In this document: one piece after another, positions 62,501 to 64,000 of the stretch
How the letters are laid out: every line of letters starts with the position of its first letter
Position numbering within the stretch: position 1 is the stretch's first letter
From: Bacteroidaceae bacterium
Lineage (GTDB): Bacteria; Bacteroidota; Bacteroidia; Bacteroidales; Bacteroidaceae
Direction of reading: 5' to 3'
Assembly: GCA_024398785.1 (NCBI GenBank)
Contig: JAKSIO010000011.1
Span: 1-64,000, forward strand
DNA length: 64,000 nucleotides
Notes under the pieces: generated by a model
Told to the model about the DNA's origin: nothing
Seen by the model: the letters and a program-made list of their open reading frames with translations, nothing else
The model's database searches: none
Translations under genes and position numbers: made by a program

Positions 62501-64000
62501 CCGGTTGACGGATTACCGGCCACGGTTATTCTGTTCTCTGGTTTGTCGGGGTCATATTCCGAATATACGTTCTGCCCGGCAGGACGGTTCAGTTTGATCT
62601 GGCTCAACAGAGTAATAGGAATGTCAAGCATATTCTCCTTTGGCCAGACTATATAACGGTCTGCTGTACTTTCTCCGCTGTAAATGCCTTCAGGGGTAAC
62701 TTTCAGTGGAATTTCGTATTCGTAGTAGTTGTTGGTATAATCGCTTCCCAAACGGATAAACACGGAAATATCGCCATCGTTTATCTGCTGTACGCTGCCA
62801 ATCAGAGACTCAACATGAGCAAACATCTGCAAGCGTTCATAACGGCGCAAATCCAGATTGGACGGTTTGTAGATACCTCTTGCCTGACCTGCCGCAAGAT
62901 TTGTGGCACGCAGACTAAGCGCCTGCTCATTATCTTGAACCAACTGTGTCTGTGTTGGATCAAGAATACGTGTTATTCCTGGAGGAACAACGTAATTGAC
63001 AGGTCTGCGGTCACCGTTGATTTCAATATTGACACTTGCCTGGGACATCTCTCCCGACAGGAAAGCATTCTGGTTCTGGGCATTGGCAATAGGCTGTTCA
63101 TAGTTACGCCAGCTTGATGTACGCAACTGCATGGTTCCAAAGCGCAGGTGAACAGTCTGTGCAAAGCCTTTGAGCCAGATTCTTGCAAAACGTATTGAGC
63201 TAAAGTCACGTATTCCGCCCACCACTTTTGAATACTGGTCAATAGGAATACGGAAGCGGAACCATGTTACCTCTTCTGTATTTCCGTTACGCAACTTGCT
63301 GTTTACCACACGTTTATCTACAATATAGTTGCGTCCTATCTCCAGATCTGACGGTCGTACCGAAATATGATACTGGAAATATTTCTCATGTTCGTCCAGA
63401 GTGTAGTCGGTATTGGCATCCTCCACATCGGGTTTTACCGATGCCGACGAATTGAACTTCTGGGAGAGTTCGTCTGAATTCGGAGAGTTGCCCTCGGTAC
63501 CGTTGTAACGTTTGTAGCGCTCCAGGATTGAGAGTTGCTGATCATCGTAATCATCACCAAGGAAATAGTGATAGTTGTCGTTTGCCGGGTCATCTTCAAA
63601 ATCCTTATAACGCTCTGGGGACACTACAGGCTTAATCTGTGCAAGATAATCAGAATATGTCGGGAAGTTGCGTTCCTGCTCTGACGACAATCCGTTCAGA
63701 CCCACATCCTGTTTCTTTCTGTTGTTTATCTCGCTATTGTCAAAAGCATACACAAGGCTGGTGATATTGGGAACACGGCCCCATACTGTTTCAGTATATT
63801 TGGTGGCATCGTCATTGGTTGGAAGTCCGTTCTCAAAGAATTTCTTGCCGTCCTTGAGCACATCTTCGCTAACCTCACCAAGTTCAAAGAACATATCGCC
63901 GCCCGCAGCTGCAGGTCCGTCATACACAAACGGATCCATGAGCCAGAACTCAACGTATTCAATATTGGCAGCCTCAAAGTTGGTAGTTGTTATGCTGCGC
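59527..64000 (-). CDS. sprA: SprA, type IX secretion outer-membrane translocon (3' part)
   Basis: About 1490 codons are visible and the frame remains open at the right edge (RSITTTNFEAANIEYVEFWL), so the N-terminal part lies outside the window. SprA (Sov in Porphyromonas) forms the very large beta-barrel that exports T9SS cargo through the outer membrane. Typical segments are GGDMFFELGEVSEDVLKDGK, WFRFRIPIDQYSKVVGGIRD, NPFDTDVELKNSSDSIKKL and the C-terminal FAFKADYTWSRMLTMSLYYD. The strand-rich C-terminus ends in TLKFSLAR, as expected for an outer-membrane barrel. No cargo with a T9SS C-terminal signal was recognised nearby. Confidence 0.92.
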   Translation of the reverse strand, partial: RSITTTNFEAANIEYVEFWLMDPFVYDGPAAAGGDMFFELGEVSEDVLKDGKKFFENGLPTNDDATKYTETVWGRVPNITSLVYAFDNSEINNRKKQDVGLNGLSSEQERNFPTYSDYLAQIKPVVSPERYKDFEDDPANDNYHYFLGDDYDDQQLSILERYKRYNGTEGNSPNSDELSQKFNSSASVKPDVEDANTDYTLDEHEKYFQYHISVRPSDLEIGRNYIVDKRVVNSKLRNGNTEEVTWFRFRIPIDQYSKVVGGIRDFSSIRFARIWLKGFAQTVHLRFGTMQLRTSSWRNYEQPIANAQNQNAFLSGEMSQASVNIEINGDRRPVNYVVPPGITRILDPTQTQLVQDNEQALSLRATNLAAGQARGIYKPSNLDLRRYERLQMFAHVESLIGSVQQINDGDISVFIRLGSDYTNNYYEYEIPLKVTPEGIYSGESTADRYIVWPKENMLDIPITLLSQIKLNRPAGQNVYSEYDPDKPENRITVAGNPSTGNVRAIMIGMRNNSQNTKDAEVWVNELRLCGYESNGGMAAQSTLNIKLADVANVDMNGQMHTHGFGGLEDKVASRSLDDYYKYSVTTSGDAGRLLPAKAKVSIPVYYSYTKEQSSPQYNPFDTDVELKNSSDSIKKLASTVSEQKNFSITGAKVNIYSKKRHMPYDPANFKFDFSHSVENNRSGTIEYERQLDWRVALTYQYEPQYKPWKPFVKEKWGNALCALQVNWLPQSVQFNTDLQRNYYEIQDRDMSTIRFGGENSIPVRFSQQYYWNRKFSMRWDLFSSLKMNISTATRAEIEEPYVVVNKAIYPDQYTMWKDSVRHSLEKLGNPLDYQQNFSASYQIPLDKFSIFSWLKSDASYSSAYAWKRGTTQKNGMNYGNTINNSRTIGANAHLNFETLYNFIPGVKNMLQEMQKIRDKRTAAAKNPALQKKPATNTTKQYSQEMDLVPGQKIVVSHNQNSTKPIVSVILADGTKYSVKVKTIDENTVELRAKDSIHARVVVKPQPADPKGDKLNENTRMLLMGTARMLMMIRRINITYKGNYSTSLPGFAPNIGAAFGQNNASGLAPGLAFAFGATGQEFIDKAYDNGWLVRDRSLSYTTNYNRSHNVNVQVNLEPFNNFRIDVNSSWNRSYSTTTQIAFDARTNTYSGSMSMTTISMGSCFEGHNAKRGYASKTFDRFVRNLDIVQARVQAQYAGAVYPESMTGEGGKKFDPETYGGVDKYSADVMIPAFLAAYTGGNASKHSLDIFPRLFAMLPNWTLSYGGLSKLAAFQKVFKSFNINHAYKSQFSMGQYSTYASFHEYMDGLGFISNVQTGNPIPSSMYNINTVSINESFVPLIGVSCTMQNNVSARLEYRKTRVLNLSMSAQQIMETTSDDIVVGAGYKIVGLKLFGAKPGTGNNKISNDLDINLDFSLRNQSALNRNIAKQYTQATSGNRAVRFAFKADYTWSRMLTMSLYYDYQSNFPLVTTSAFPTSTHDFGMTLKFSLAR

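Overview
The window looks like a chromosomal segment of a Bacteroidales bacterium, most likely a Prevotellaceae-like relative. The evidence is: about a dozen Bacteroidota-type -7 promoter boxes (TAnnTTTG); Bacteroidota-typical families (DUF5606, DUF3276/PUR-alpha, DUF4954, YbbR); a MurF-Alr fusion; a succinylornithine-type transcarbamylase carrying the diagnostic proline; meso-diaminopimelate dehydrogenase; and SprA, the outer-membrane translocon of the type IX secretion system. No rRNA is present, so the species cannot be named.

Layout. Positions 1-356 hold an array of short hairpin repeats downstream of a tetR-fabG-rluA operon (minus strand, 357-2408). An initiator tRNA (2492-2566) follows. 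Next come a lipoprotein peptidyl-prolyl isomerase with a DUF4380-type protein (minus), and a GH31 glycosidase with a DMT permease (plus). A DUF4954/SIS pair (8.1-11.4 kb) precedes a minus-strand housekeeping block: nusB, yajC, ybbR, coaE, DUF5606 and an alpha-oxoamine synthase. A plus-strand block carries DUF3276, ribosomal protein L25, pth and an S4-domain protein. A second array of the hairpin repeats (18.5-18.8 kb) and a minus-strand SRP RNA gene come next. From 19 to 29.2 kb lie a GH3-family adenylate-forming enzyme, ddh-DUF2007-proB-proA, argF', murF-alr and a hexuronate-type MFS transporter.

At 29.2-30.4 kb sits a RAYT (REP-associated Y1 transposase) bracketed by paired inverted REP-like palindromes. 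A minus-strand operon (30.4-35.1 kb) encodes a DegT-type aminotransferase, a DUF1295 membrane protein, a FucP-type sugar permease and an unusual cytidylyltransferase-GHMP kinase fusion.

From 35.2 to 58.6 kb, all on the minus strand, is a capsule/O-antigen locus. It encodes many glycosyltransferases, LicD, Wzy, Wzx, GDP-fucose synthesis (gmd, fcl), a PglC-type initiating transferase, acetyltransferases and ATP-grasp proteins. An embedded acyl cassette (ACP, KAS III, SDR, NeuD-like acyltransferase) could supply a short hydroxyacyl group for sugar decoration. The locus is AT-rich and visibly recombined: it contains a truncated ATP-grasp gene, an ATP-grasp gene broken by one in-frame stop, an internally deleted wzx relic and an 89-bp direct duplication of a GT32 gene start. 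A secreted SASA-type esterase and the 3' part of sprA close the window; sprA runs off the right edge.
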